36,756 nt of DNA. Origin: Bacteroidales bacterium (GTDB lineage Bacteria > Bacteroidota > Bacteroidia > Bacteroidales > PXBB01). The stretch covers positions 1-36,756 of the forward strand of contig JAQVVM010000047.1 in assembly GCA_028698995.1 (NCBI GenBank), given 5' to 3'. The position numbers and the translations under genes were made by a program. The notes under the pieces are model-generated. The model saw only the letters and a program-made list of their open reading frames with translations. It was not told the origin of the DNA and searched no databases. Shown in pieces: positions 1 to 8,473 of this stretch. Position 1 is the stretch's first letter. The number at the start of each line of letters is the position of its first letter.

Positions 1-415
1 TACTGCAGGCAGTCTGACTTTTGAGGAAGCTGTGATTCAGTATTCGGATGATCCCAGTAAAAATAATGCAGGCATCATTGTGAATCCCAATTCACTTTCT
101 TCAAAATTTGAATCTTCTCATCTGGAACCGTCTGTGTTTTTTGTAGTTGATAAAATGATTCTGGGTGAAATTTCAAATCCTGTCCCAATGCGTACAGAAG
201 AAGGTTTACAGGCTTACAGGATTCTCTATCTCAAATCAAGAACTGAACCCCACACTGCAAATCTTATAGATGATTACGACAAAATTCAGAATTTTGCATT
301 GACAAACAAACAGAACGAAACTCTTCAGAAATGGGTCAATGAAAAAATTAAAACCACTTACATCAATATCATTGATGACATGGAATGTGTTTTTAAACAA
401 AATTGGAATTTATAA
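1..415 (+). CDS. Parvulin-type peptidyl-prolyl isomerase / SurA-like chaperone, C-terminal part (5' end outside window)
   Basis: The reading frame is already open at base 2 and ends with TAA at 413-415, so only about the last 137 residues are visible. The early part contains LTFEEAVIQYSDDPS and later VDKMILGEISNPVP, which match the parvulin (PpiC/rotamase) pattern in which a 'sufFaeLAkqySdDpsa' stretch precedes an 'l.pGeiS.pv' stretch. This family (SurA, PrsA, PpiD) helps exported proteins fold; in Bacteroidota it is usually periplasmic and serves outer-membrane protein assembly. The end is rich in charged helix (NKQNETLQKWVNEKIKTTYI), as in SurA C-terminal helices. The MoxR gene starts 32 bp downstream on the same strand, so the two are probably co-transcribed. 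The N-terminus and signal peptide cannot be seen, so SurA versus PpiC-like cannot be settled. Confidence 0.8.
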   Translation, partial: TAGSLTFEEAVIQYSDDPSKNNAGIIVNPNSLSSKFESSHLEPSVFFVVDKMILGEISNPVPMRTEEGLQAYRILYLKSRTEPHTANLIDDYDKIQNFALTNKQNETLQKWVNEKIKTTYINIIDDMECVFKQNWNL

Positions 416-447
416 CAAACGAATTTTTATAAAAAGAGGAAATAAAA

Positions 448-1413
448 ATGACATATTCAAACGATGTTGAAGCCTTAGATGCATTTGTAAAAAAATACCA
501 TGCCCTCAAGTCAGAAATCTCTAAAGTTATTATAGGACAAGATGTGGTTGTTCAGAATCTTCTTATTTCGTTGTTCAGCAAGGGACATTGCTTGCTGGTT
601 GGTGTTCCGGGGCTGGCCAAAACCCTTCTTGTAAATACCACAGCACATGCATTAGGACTGAAGTACAGCAGAATACAGTTCACTCCCGATTTGATGCCAT
701 CAGATATTGTAGGGACAGAGATTCTTGATGAGAACAGAAAATTCAGGTTTATCAAAGGCCCAGTTTTTGCCAATATCATCCTCGCCGACGAAATTAACCG
801 CACACCCCCTAAAACCCAATCAGCGTTGCTGGAAGCTATGCAGGAGAAGAAAGTAACGGTAGCTGGCAATTCTTATAATCTTGAAGAGCCTTTTTTTGTG
901 CTTGCCACTCAGAATCCTATTGAACAGGAAGGCACTTACCCTTTGCCTGAAGCACAACTTGACCGCTTTATGTTTAATATAAATCTTGATTACCCTGCTT
1001 TTGAGGATGAAATGCGGATAGTGAATGAGACAACTTCGGATTTGACTAAAGAAACAGATATTATCCTTAGTTCCGAAGAGATAATTTACTTTCAGGATTT
1101 GATAAGGCGTATTCCTGTTGTTGACAATGTAATAAGATATGCTGTTGAACTGGTTTCTAAAACCCGTCCCAATACAGAAAAGGCAACAGAGCTGGCCAAT
1201 AAATACATTTCGTGGGGAGCAGGTCCTAGGGCCTCACAATATCTTATTCTGGGGGCTAAAAGCCATGCAGCACTGAATGGCAAATATGCACCCGATATTG
1301 AAGATGTTAAAAAGTCAGCTCATTTGGTGCTGAGCCATCGTATCGTTAAAAACTACAGAGCTGAAGCAGAAGGTATTAGTATCAATGATATCATTAACGA
1401 GTTGATGAAATAA
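448..1413 (+). CDS. moxR: MoxR-family AAA+ ATPase
   Basis: The 321-residue protein has Walker A GVPGLAKT at residues 52-59, Walker B ILADEINR at 111-118 (Asp114/Glu115) and a sensor-1-like ATQNPIEQEGTYPLPEAQLDRF segment (about 153-174) that is a MoxR signature; length is normal for the family. MoxR ATPases act as chaperones that help assemble or activate partner proteins, often with VWA-domain (Bat) proteins. The ATG is preceded by AGAGGA about 8 bases upstream, a good ribosome binding site. It lies just after a SurA-like gene, a common Bacteroidota order, but the DUF58 and BatA/B/C/D genes that usually follow are absent: the next gene is convergent and belongs to a glycan cluster. Confidence 0.93.
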   Translation: MTYSNDVEALDAFVKKYHALKSEISKVIIGQDVVVQNLLISLFSKGHCLLVGVPGLAKTLLVNTTAHALGLKYSRIQFTPDLMPSDIVGTEILDENRKFRFIKGPVFANIILADEINRTPPKTQSALLEAMQEKKVTVAGNSYNLEEPFFVLATQNPIEQEGTYPLPEAQLDRFMFNINLDYPAFEDEMRIVNETTSDLTKETDIILSSEEIIYFQDLIRRIPVVDNVIRYAVELVSKTRPNTEKATELANKYISWGAGPRASQYLILGAKSHAALNGKYAPDIEDVKKSAHLVLSHRIVKNYRAEAEGISINDIINELMK

Positions 1414-1521
1414 GCTTGCTCGAGTTAAGTTAAATGTTTTTGCCCTATTGAGCAAAGCGAAATATCTCATTTACAGGAATATAGATTCTTCACTTCGTTC
1501 AGAATGACACTTACCTTAGCA

Positions 1522-2631
1522 CTAGATTTCAGCAAATTTTATAATATTTTCCCATAAGACTTTTACATTCCTTTCAAGCGAAAAATTTTCGACGATATGT
1601 TTATGCGCTATAAGACCAGTTGTTCTGGCAATAAATCTATTAAGCGTCATTAAAACCATATGATTTGCCATTCCAATAATGTCATGTTCATTGACAAGAA
1701 AGCCAGTTTGATTTTCAACAACGATGTCTTTAATCCCTGCATGACGTGTTGCTATAGCAGGCAAGCCACAGGCACCTGCCTCCATGATGACCACGGGTGC
1801 CCCTTCCCTGTCTCCATCCGGGGCAGTTACAGAATGCAAGACAAAAGCCCTCGACTTTCTCATTTCTGCGGCAACAGCTTCAGGGCTTAATATTCCGACA
1901 AGTTCTATGCTTTGAGCCAGATTCAATGCCCTGATTTTTTCCTTAACTTCTCCGAGAAGCTTTCCGGTTCCAACAATCTTTAATCTGACTTCAGGGAAAT
2001 TTTTTCTGACAATGGCAAATGCCTCAATCAGAGCGATGGGATTCTTTTTAGGTTCAAGTCGGCCAACCATCAAAAAATGAGGTGGATTTGCAGCTACATC
2101 GGCATATTTAAAAACATTTAAGTCAGCCCCGCAGGGATTGTAAATTATTTTATCCGGTGGTGCTCCACAATTCTGAAGTTGCAGGACCATTTCTTTTGAA
2201 ACAGCAAAAATACCGGCAGCCTGTCTGAACATTTTTTGATATAAATGCATGTATTCTTTTATTTCGGCTTCTCGGTACAGATCATACCCATGAAAATAAA
2301 CAAATAATGGGATATTGGTTATTGCAGATACTTCTGTCATGGCTACACCCGAAGGACCATAATGTGCCAACAATGCTTTAATCTTATTTTCCCTGCAATA
2401 AGCTGCAATGTTATTAATAAGTTTCCTTTTCAAAATCGCAGCACCATATTTTAATAAAAGCCGGTTACTTATGGGTGGTAAAAAGCTTTGATTATGGTTG
2501 TAATAATAGGGCAGGTAAGCCCCATATAAATGATGAACACATGCAGGTAAATATTTATTCTGGTTATGAATAAAAGTTTCTGAATATTTGTCTTTACTTA
2601 CAGAAATAACTGCAATATGCTGTTTATTCAT
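1522..2631 (-). CDS. GT4-type glycosyltransferase (group 1)
   Basis: This GT-B fold glycosyltransferase transfers sugar from a nucleotide-sugar donor to a glycan acceptor. The C-terminal donor domain begins at FLMVGRLEPKKNPIALIEAF and contains EGAPVVIMEAGACGLP, the E-x7-E donor-binding motif of the GT4 family, followed by GFLV. The N-terminal half has the acceptor-domain strand HIAVISVSKDKYSETFI and the stretch YFHGYD. I place the start at the ATG at 2629-2631 (369 residues) because AGAAG lies just upstream and the Rossmann-like N-terminus follows at once. An in-frame upstream start at 2676 would add 15 residues inside the previous gene. The chosen start overlaps the SGNH hydrolase gene by 8 bp. 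It is the last gene of a six-gene minus-strand operon; donor and acceptor sugars cannot be read from sequence. Confidence 0.9.
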   Translation of the reverse strand: MNKQHIAVISVSKDKYSETFIHNQNKYLPACVHHLYGAYLPYYYNHNQSFLPPISNRLLLKYGAAILKRKLINNIAAYCRENKIKALLAHYGPSGVAMTEVSAITNIPLFVYFHGYDLYREAEIKEYMHLYQKMFRQAAGIFAVSKEMVLQLQNCGAPPDKIIYNPCGADLNVFKYADVAANPPHFLMVGRLEPKKNPIALIEAFAIVRKNFPEVRLKIVGTGKLLGEVKEKIRALNLAQSIELVGILSPEAVAAEMRKSRAFVLHSVTAPDGDREGAPVVIMEAGACGLPAIATRHAGIKDIVVENQTGFLVNEHDIIGMANHMVLMTLNRFIARTTGLIAHKHIVENFSLERNVKVLWENIIKFAEI

Positions 2632-3580
2632 ATCTTCTGAATTTAACCAAAGAGCTATCAAGCAAGTTTTTATCAAAAATCATCTGTAGTGCTTTTTCAG
2701 CGTAAAAATCATTCAGCCATTTTCCGGGGTGTGGATTTACAGGATTTGCCCATAAATCCTTATCATTTACATTTTGAAAAGCTTCTTTCATTTCAGGTTG
2801 CAGATTGTAGAAAGGGATTCCTGCTTCCTCTAACAAAGAACTTATGGTCGAAAAAAAGAAATCGCCATTGCCATTTAAGGTATTGGGTGTGAGCAGAAAA
2901 GCAGTTTTTAAATTATAATTATGCTCCAAAAGCTTGATTTTATTTAACAGCTTCTTGTACTTTTCCAAATTATCTTTTTCATAAAGAGCGTTAACCCACT
3001 TATCATAAGAATCTGCAAAAAAATAGCTAAGAACCTTTGTGGTCAGTCGGGGAAATAATTTATTAAGAACATGAAGTTTTTTTTCCCATCGGGTATCAAG
3101 ATGTTCAATATCACCCATATCGGGGTCATTGTGACAGAAAGCAAAGAGTAATAAATCAATAGCATACTCATTTCCTTCTGATACAAAAAAATTATATTGA
3201 TCAAGGGTTGACCAACCCCTGAGTCCCCATGAAAAAAGCTCCACATTTTGAAATGCGCTGTCCATTTTTGCCGCCAACTTATGACTCCAAGTTTCGCTGT
3301 ATGAAATACCATCGCCATAAATAAATGAATCACCCATAACAGCTATACGAAAAGTGCTGTCAGGTTTATCTTTGCTTCTTTTAATATCTGTAAACCCATG
3401 TGGATTTTGCCTTGCAAAAACATGATTGGTTTCATTAATACTATCATTAAAGGCTCTGAATTTTTTTTCAAGAACCATCTGTTCTTCATTAACTAATAAT
3501 AAGTCCGACAGAAAAAGTGCAAAAATGATTGCTCCCAGAACAACAATAATTTTAATAATATGTATCCTTTTTAACATCAT
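2624..3580 (-). CDS. Membrane-anchored SGNH/GDSL-like hydrolase (glycan-modifying esterase candidate)
   Basis: The 318-residue protein starts with a hydrophobic signal anchor (about residues 7-30) and then a periplasmic domain. RIAVMGDSFIYGDGI carries the GDS nucleophile block, FAFCHNDPD resembles block III (usually GxND), and NPHPGKW near the C-terminus supplies the catalytic His. The acidic partner normally found two residues before that His is Asn here, which may reduce or change activity. SGNH enzymes in glycan operons usually add or remove O-acetyl groups. Its start overlaps the upstream glycosyltransferase stop as ATGA (3577-3580), so the genes are translationally coupled. The fold call is good; the exact reaction is inferred. 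Confidence 0.8.
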   Translation of the reverse strand: MMLKRIHIIKIIVVLGAIIFALFLSDLLLVNEEQMVLEKKFRAFNDSINETNHVFARQNPHGFTDIKRSKDKPDSTFRIAVMGDSFIYGDGISYSETWSHKLAAKMDSAFQNVELFSWGLRGWSTLDQYNFFVSEGNEYAIDLLLFAFCHNDPDMGDIEHLDTRWEKKLHVLNKLFPRLTTKVLSYFFADSYDKWVNALYEKDNLEKYKKLLNKIKLLEHNYNLKTAFLLTPNTLNGNGDFFFSTISSLLEEAGIPFYNLQPEMKEAFQNVNDKDLWANPVNPHPGKWLNDFYAEKALQMIFDKNLLDSSLVKFRRYE

Positions 3581-4419
3581 TGATTTCTGTAGTTGGCAAG
3601 AGATTCATTATACCTGTTTAAAAAATCTTTTAAAAGAGGGTCTTTCCCGGATATGATAGACTTAATAAGATTCTTCGAGAAATGTACACATACAATAGGC
3701 CATTGACCATTGATAAGCACGTCTGTTCCACATAAAACTCTGGCATTTTCAATTTGATTCCAGTAAGCAACATTGCAGCCTCTGTGCTTTATGACAGCAG
3801 TCTTTTCGAAAAGAAGAGGAACAAAGTCAAGATATTTCTGATCGTCGAAGAGTCCCTTTCGAAGAACTTTTGCACATTTGAAAAGACAGACATCTGCCCA
3901 CCATTCGAGCATCTTGATACCATCAGCATTTGCGCCGATAAAACCTGCATTGTAAAACCCATCTGTAAAATTCACCAGGAACCAGTTTGTATTCTTATGG
4001 GGGTGGTTACACCTCCAGTGAGGGCACAAAAAGACGTTGTCTGTAATCAATGCTTCAAAAAGAAAGGAAAAATCATTGAAAAAGAAAATATCATTATCTG
4101 CATAAATAATCTGTTCATATTTTTCCTGACTTAATAAAAAGTGCATGAATACCGGCTTTAAACACCATCTGAGTTTATCAGCCGAATTTTTGTATTTTTT
4201 AATTATTTTAGGTGCGATGTAAGCATTCTTTACCTCATCAAGGCTAAAATAAAATGTGTTTCCCTTTGATTCGACATTAGAACTGACTTTATCTTCAGTA
4301 ATCAGGATGCAAAAATCTGTATCAGGACAATTTTTCAGAACCGAATCTCGAAGGGCTAAGGTATGTGGTAAATGGTCGGGTGTTGTAATAGAACAAACAG
4401 CTCTTTTTTTGGTAAACAT
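3577..4419 (-). CDS. Putative GT-A fold glycosyltransferase (nucleotide-diphospho-sugar transferase)
   Basis: The 280-residue protein starts with a beta-strand (AVCSITTPDHLPHTLALRDS) typical of nucleotide-sugar transferases. It has a metal-binding acidic motif in YADNDIFFFNDF, then FYNAGFIGAN and DQKYLDFVP, which match the order seen in GT8-like and related enzymes where the last two build the acceptor side. GCNVAYWN near the end is also a recurrent block in this group. I chose the ATG at 4417-4419; extending to 4443 would need a TTG codon and adds a poor N-terminus. It lies 28 bp downstream of another GT-A-like gene and overlaps the next gene by 4 bp. Sugar specificity is not visible. Confidence 0.8.
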   Translation of the reverse strand: MFTKKRAVCSITTPDHLPHTLALRDSVLKNCPDTDFCILITEDKVSSNVESKGNTFYFSLDEVKNAYIAPKIIKKYKNSADKLRWCLKPVFMHFLLSQEKYEQIIYADNDIFFFNDFSFLFEALITDNVFLCPHWRCNHPHKNTNWFLVNFTDGFYNAGFIGANADGIKMLEWWADVCLFKCAKVLRKGLFDDQKYLDFVPLLFEKTAVIKHRGCNVAYWNQIENARVLCGTDVLINGQWPIVCVHFSKNLIKSIISGKDPLLKDFLNRYNESLANYRNQ

Positions 4420-4447
4420 AATCTGAAAATTGTTAAAAAACAATTGT

Positions 4448-5635
4448 TTAATTTTCGCTCAAACTCTCAATATAATCCCAAACAGGCCAGCCCTTTCTTC
4501 CAAATTCATGATACACATGTAAAAAGTATGGTTTCATAAAAGTCTTCATATTATCCTTCGAGAAACCTCTTTCTATATCAAAAATAATATTCTTGTTGTA
4601 ATAATCTGCCAGAAAATTATATTTTTCCGATAAAGTTTTTTGTTTTTGCAATCCCATTTTCCATACAGTAGCAATAAGAGTCCCCTGATCTCGTGTACGC
4701 CATTTGCTATCGGCAAATATGACCATGGTCATGTTGTGCCAGTTTTCAAGAAAATCAATGGAATCTTTATCAAAAAGGAATACACCGCCGTTCCAATGTT
4801 GCCAGTTATAATCTGTAATATCAATATTAAACTTTATTTTAATAGTGTCAACAAGATGATCACAACTTGCTATATAGGCATTTTCATGAAGGTCATCCAG
4901 CCAGTACTTTTGTTTCTTATGCCATTTAAAAAAACTTTCCTTTTCAATCTTTTTATAAAATCCCCTTACATCATAGGCCACAATTGATCCATCTTTTGAG
5001 TGCCATATTTTCAATTTTTTATCATAATAAAATTCTTTATTAAAATGAAAAATCCTTTTAGACATAAAAAATCTTATGACCTTACACATATACTGCAAAG
5101 GATTTTTCTTTGATTCTAAAAGAGCTTTAACCAACAGATTAAGCTTTTCTTTAATGATGGGATCCGTGATTTTAAGATTGGGGTTATACTTTTCTTGTAA
5201 GCGGTTAAGAATTTCTGATTTATTTTTTTTATTTTCAAGACATCCACAAAAAATAGCCGAAGGACTGAAATTTTTAATATTACAATGATCGGGGGCGAAT
5301 GTAACCGGACCATAATTTTGCTCAAAGATACTGTCCACTTCGGTACTGACAGCGATTACATCTGTATCTAGATAACAATACCTGTATCGCATATCAAGAA
5401 ATTTATGGAGACCTGTTTTTAAAAAAATACTCGCTTGATGATGATCGAGATGTTCAGGGGTTTTAACATTCAAGATATGGTCGTGTTGAATATCTTTGGT
5501 ATTTCGAGAGAAATCGGTAACAACAATAATTCCATTTTTTGAAAAACGACGCAGGTAAGGAAGTGAAAAATTAAGCGTGTCAATATGTTTATCTTCACCA
5601 CAAACTACAAACACAAAAAATTTATCAGGGGTCAT
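4448..5635 (-). CDS. Putative GT-A fold glycosyltransferase, large variant
   Basis: This 395-residue protein has FFVFVVCGEDKHIDTLNFSL at the N-terminus, the metal/donor motif YLDTDVIAV near residue 90, and the pair WNGGVFLFDKDS and RDQGTLIATVWK in the C-terminal half, an order shared with GT8-like enzymes. A roughly 130-residue basic insertion (KKNKSEIL to WLDDLHENAY) separates the donor motif from the acceptor motifs, which makes it longer than its neighbour. HVYHEFGRKGW near the end may supply the His often found late in GT8 proteins. Its ATG overlaps the stop of the upstream epimerase by one base (TAATG type). It probably adds one sugar of the glycan made by this operon. Confidence 0.75.
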   Translation of the reverse strand: MTPDKFFVFVVCGEDKHIDTLNFSLPYLRRFSKNGIIVVTDFSRNTKDIQHDHILNVKTPEHLDHHQASIFLKTGLHKFLDMRYRYCYLDTDVIAVSTEVDSIFEQNYGPVTFAPDHCNIKNFSPSAIFCGCLENKKNKSEILNRLQEKYNPNLKITDPIIKEKLNLLVKALLESKKNPLQYMCKVIRFFMSKRIFHFNKEFYYDKKLKIWHSKDGSIVAYDVRGFYKKIEKESFFKWHKKQKYWLDDLHENAYIASCDHLVDTIKIKFNIDITDYNWQHWNGGVFLFDKDSIDFLENWHNMTMVIFADSKWRTRDQGTLIATVWKMGLQKQKTLSEKYNFLADYYNKNIIFDIERGFSKDNMKTFMKPYFLHVYHEFGRKGWPVWDYIESLSEN

Positions 5636-6645
5636 TACTTTTTCATGTTTAAAAACCAGTCAACCATTTTTTTAACGCCCGTATCAATATTTGTCTGGGG
5701 TTTAAATCCTATAAAATCGAATATTTTATCAACATTAGCATAGGTAGCTGTCACATCACCTTCCTGGAGTGGTTTGTTGATTATAGTCGTGTTTTTACCC
5801 ATGTGTTTCTTGATACAGTTTAAATAATCAACAAGTGTTACCGGCATGCTGTTTCCAACATTGTAAAGCTCATAAAGGGGAACTCTTGAGTCATCCTGTA
5901 TCATTTTCTCCATTATTAACTCTATACTGCGGGTAACATCGTCGATATAGGTAAAGTCCCTCAGTGAAAACCCGTTATTATACAGATTGATAGTATTGTT
6001 CTCGAGCACTGCTTTCATAAAAATATAAGCAGCCATATCTGAACGCACCCATGGTCCATAAACAGTAAAAAACCTCAAACCTATATTGTTGAAACCATAC
6101 AAGGAACTGTATGCTTTAGCCATCAGTTCATTTGTTTTTTTGGTAACAGCATACATTGAAACAGGATTATCAGTAATAAAATCCTCCCTATAAGGCATAT
6201 CGGGGTTTTCACCATAAACGGAAGAACTGGAAGCAAAGAGAATTTTCTTGATATTATATTTTCTGCATGTTTCAAGAATATTATAAAAACCGTTGATATT
6301 GTTTTTCATATAAATATCCGGTTGAGAAACAGACTGCCTCACTCCTGTCTGAGCAGCGAGATGTATGAGGATGTCACAAGGATTTTCCTTAAAAATTCTG
6401 TCTATTAAAGAGATATCGGTAATGTCTGATTTAATAAATGAACAATGACCCGACTTAATGGTATGTCCATAAATAATATCTTCTCTGCAAAAACCTAATT
6501 GTCCCAGTCGTTCAAATTTAAGATGCCCTTCGGGACAGTCCTGCAGATTGTCTAAGCCTAAAATATTATAACCTTTAGCAACTAATTTTTCTGTCAGGTT
6601 ATAACCAATAAATCCAGCTGCTCCTGTAACAATTATATTTTCCAT
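5635..6645 (-). CDS. NAD-dependent NDP-sugar epimerase (UDP-glucuronate 4-epimerase-like)
   Basis: This extended short-chain dehydrogenase/reductase has the NAD-binding motif GAAGFIG near its start, an IHLAAQTGVRQS block, SSSSVYG with the catalytic Ser region, and YAVTK (YxxxK). The ending GDVTATYANVDK plus a VDWF C-terminus is typical of UDP-glucuronate 4-epimerases, which make UDP-galacturonate. I chose the ATG at 6643-6645 (336 residues) because the family begins a few residues before GxxGxxG; the longer frame to 6720 needs TTG and adds 25 unrelated residues. AGAAGG lies directly before the ATG. It is the second gene of the glycan operon, downstream of the sulfotransferase, suggesting an acidic sugar precursor. 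UDP-glucose 4-epimerase activity cannot be excluded. Confidence 0.85.
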   Translation of the reverse strand: MENIIVTGAAGFIGYNLTEKLVAKGYNILGLDNLQDCPEGHLKFERLGQLGFCREDIIYGHTIKSGHCSFIKSDITDISLIDRIFKENPCDILIHLAAQTGVRQSVSQPDIYMKNNINGFYNILETCRKYNIKKILFASSSSVYGENPDMPYREDFITDNPVSMYAVTKKTNELMAKAYSSLYGFNNIGLRFFTVYGPWVRSDMAAYIFMKAVLENNTINLYNNGFSLRDFTYIDDVTRSIELIMEKMIQDDSRVPLYELYNVGNSMPVTLVDYLNCIKKHMGKNTTIINKPLQEGDVTATYANVDKIFDFIGFKPQTNIDTGVKKMVDWFLNMKK

Positions 6646-6726
6646 CCTTCTGATTTTCGCAACAAACCTAATGATTTTTTTTAAATTATGCGCTAGTGTG
6701 CTTCCTTTTTGATAAAACAAAACTCA

Positions 6727-7812
6727 TTAGTCCATATATCCTTTTAGTCTCATGTCCTCCCCCATTTCAGATTTAATGACTTTTATTTCCTCATCAGTAA
6801 GTGTGTGCGTATTTTTAACATAGCCCTTTTCAAATTCAATAAAATCCAATATTTTCTTTTCAAAATCTTGTGTATAATTGAGTCCGAGATGGGAATAAAT
6901 TTTTTTTATCTGTTCAGGCGTATTTTCTTCCAGATCTTCAAACTTTACTTCAATAAACCTATTCAAATCAATCCCTTTTAAATCGGTTTTAATTTTATCT
7001 GTCATTTTCCTGAGTAATGTTACTGTTTCCAAAACACCAGGTTTGTTCCATCTATTGTTGAGTTTGTTTTGGTTGGCAATAATGTCCCACATTCTGATGG
7101 TTGAGGGCACAAGCATAAGGGGGTTTCTGTAAATATGAATAAAAAGTGCATCCGGAAATATGCTGTTTATGATATCAATACGCATGGAGTGAAACGGGTT
7201 CTTAATCAGAATGCGTTTTTTGCTCATAAAGAATAACTTCTTATAGAAATAGACCATTGCTTTTTCCCAAATTCTGATACCGGACATATCAGGAATTAAG
7301 TTATCATTACAGCAAAGAAAATATGTTTTTTTCAAAGGGAAAATAATATGTTGTAAAGGTGAGTTTTGAGTAAGGCGAAAAAGGGCAAATTCATCTTCCT
7401 GAGGTGCATCCGGGCCAAATTTAACATTGTCCATCGGGCGTTTATTGTCCATTATTTTATACATGACCGGTTTGTAATACTTTTCGATGGATATAAAACA
7501 GCCGGGTACGGTTACATGAAAAACACTTGGTGTTATAAAGGTATCATCAAGAGACATCAACTGGTGTAAAAAGGTGCTTCCAGTGCGCCAATGACCTACA
7601 ATAAAAACGGGTTTTACAGGCAGGGGTAAAGCATCAATCTTTTTTTTATAACGAAAATGTTCAATTATTCCAAAAACTGAAGACCACACAGCAGCCTGAA
7701 AAAGTAAAAAGAACCGGAAAAAATATTTGGGATGCAAGGCAAAACGACCTTGCCAAAAAAGCCTGAAAAGCTTTCCTATAGCTGTACCTATGGTTACATA
7801 AGAATTATTCAT
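6727..7812 (-). CDS. PAPS-dependent sulfotransferase family protein
   Basis: The 361-residue protein carries the 5'-phosphosulfate-binding loop in PVFIVGHWRTGSTFLHQL (residues 73-80 GHWRTGST) and a 3'-phosphate-binding segment HIYRNPLMLVPSTIRMW, the two defining blocks of sulfotransferases that use 3'-phosphoadenosine-5'-phosphosulfate. An aromatic, basic N-terminus (residues 13-50) looks like a membrane-contacting segment. It is the first gene of the minus-strand operon, 82 bp upstream of the epimerase, so its likely acceptor is the sugar or lipid-linked glycan made by the genes that follow. A -7 promoter box lies 36-43 bases upstream of the ATG at 7810-7812. Acceptors in this family also include lipids and proteins, so a glycan target is an inference. 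Confidence 0.85.
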   Translation of the reverse strand: MNNSYVTIGTAIGKLFRLFWQGRFALHPKYFFRFFLLFQAAVWSSVFGIIEHFRYKKKIDALPLPVKPVFIVGHWRTGSTFLHQLMSLDDTFITPSVFHVTVPGCFISIEKYYKPVMYKIMDNKRPMDNVKFGPDAPQEDEFALFRLTQNSPLQHIIFPLKKTYFLCCNDNLIPDMSGIRIWEKAMVYFYKKLFFMSKKRILIKNPFHSMRIDIINSIFPDALFIHIYRNPLMLVPSTIRMWDIIANQNKLNNRWNKPGVLETVTLLRKMTDKIKTDLKGIDLNRFIEVKFEDLEENTPEQIKKIYSHLGLNYTQDFEKKILDFIEFEKGYVKNTHTLTDEEIKVIKSEMGEDMRLKGYMD

Positions 7813-7847
7813 TATGCCGAATAGAGATTATTGTAGAAATAAAAACT

Positions 7848-7855
7848 CAAAAGTA
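7848..7855 (-). promoter_or_regulatory. Bacteroidota -7 box for the glycan operon
   Basis: On the minus strand these bases read TACTTTTG, matching the TAnnTTTG -7 consensus of Bacteroidota primary sigma factor promoters, 36 bases upstream of the sulfotransferase ATG. I see no TTG at the expected -33 spacing. No other minus-strand promoter-like box was seen inside the tightly packed six-gene cluster, so this probably drives it. Confidence 0.4.
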
Positions 7856-8300
7856 TAAAAAAGATAGGTGCATTAGAAATGAAACCTTTGTTCTAATTAT
7901 AATAATTGCCAAAATTGCTTCAGTAAATATTGCAGGAGCACTTTGAAAAGGAAATTTGGAAATTTAAACAACAACTATCAAAAAAACTTTCTAAAATATA
8001 TATGTATCTAAAAATACAATATATTTGTGTGTAAAATTTAATCTTAAACATTTTTAAATACTTATAAACGTTTAGGGTTAGATTTATAAATTAGTGGCAA
8101 GTGTTGAAATTCTGACTACTTAAATAATTAAATAGTAAATTGTGAAAAGACTGTAAAAAGAAATATTTTAAGACAGAAAAGCCGACACTCATGCCGACCT
8201 GAAGTTCTTTATTTTTTTTGCCACCGCACTTTTTTTAGTATGTTTGTAAATGAATTTTGTAGAAAAATTTGTGAACTATATGAAAATATCTAATTATATG

Positions 8301-8394
8301 CCGACACACATTGCACACATTGCCAAAGCCCCACGAGCCAACGCTGTAACCAAAGCTTTGTCAAAGAGTGCAATTTTGTCGACACATAAAATAA
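8301..8394. repeat. Hairpin-forming intergenic repeat, left copy (flanks defence block)
   Basis: Two nested inverted repeats are visible. The outer arms are CCGACACACATTGCAC (8301-8316) and GTGCAATTTTGTCGA (8368-8382); the inner arms are TTGCCAAAGC (8320-8329) and GCTTTGTCAA (8355-8364). From 8329 onward the bases align with 16190-16290: CC-CAC-AGCCAA-GCT-TAA-CCAAAG, then AAAGAG, and finally TGCAATT followed by CGACAC and A-rich sequence. The two copies enclose the methylase-nuclease-helicase genes. Function is unknown; such paired elements may be recombination sites or remnants of cassette ends. Confidence 0.65.
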
Positions 8395-8443
8395 GTGTTG
8401 AAAACTTTTTAAATAATACTTCAATTTGTAAAGTAAAATTTAT

Positions 8444-8451
8444 TAAATTTG
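8444..8451 (+). promoter_or_regulatory. -7 box of the controller gene
   Basis: TAAATTTG matches the TAnnTTTG consensus. A TTG at 8426-8428 is 15 bases upstream, shorter than the usual 17-23 spacing. The box overlaps the left half of the palindrome at 8449-8465, so a protein bound there would block or modulate initiation. Transcription would start about 8457, leaving a leader of only about 0-17 bases. Confidence 0.45.
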
Positions 8452-8465
8452 ACATATTATGTCAA
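8449..8465. promoter_or_regulatory. Palindromic operator candidate for the XRE controller
   Basis: TTGACATATTATGTCAA is a perfect inverted repeat with 7-base arms and a 3-base centre. It overlaps the -7 box and the first possible ATG (8459) of the regulator. A further half-site ATGTCAA lies at 8474-8480, and the methylase gene also begins with TATTATGTCAAC (from 9130). This layout fits autoregulation by a restriction-modification controller protein. Confidence 0.6.
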
Positions 8466-8473
8466 TTAATATT

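Larger units (their letters stand above)
7813..8458. other. AT-rich intergenic region between glycan operon and defence block
   Basis: These 646 bases hold the minus-strand promoter box at 7848-7855, a long AT-rich stretch with no credible gene (7860-8250), a GCCGACAC-containing stretch at about 8180-8240, the hairpin repeat at 8301-8394 and the controller promoter and operator at 8444-8465. A frame open from 8250 runs through the hairpin and out of frame into the regulator gene, and I do not consider it coding. Confidence 0.6.

Noticed and set aside
1440-1515. Possible dispersed repeat (CTTCACTTCGTTCAGAATGA) between the MoxR and GT4 genes
   Set aside because: It resembles common intergenic bacterial repeats, but only one copy is in the window, so it cannot be supported here.
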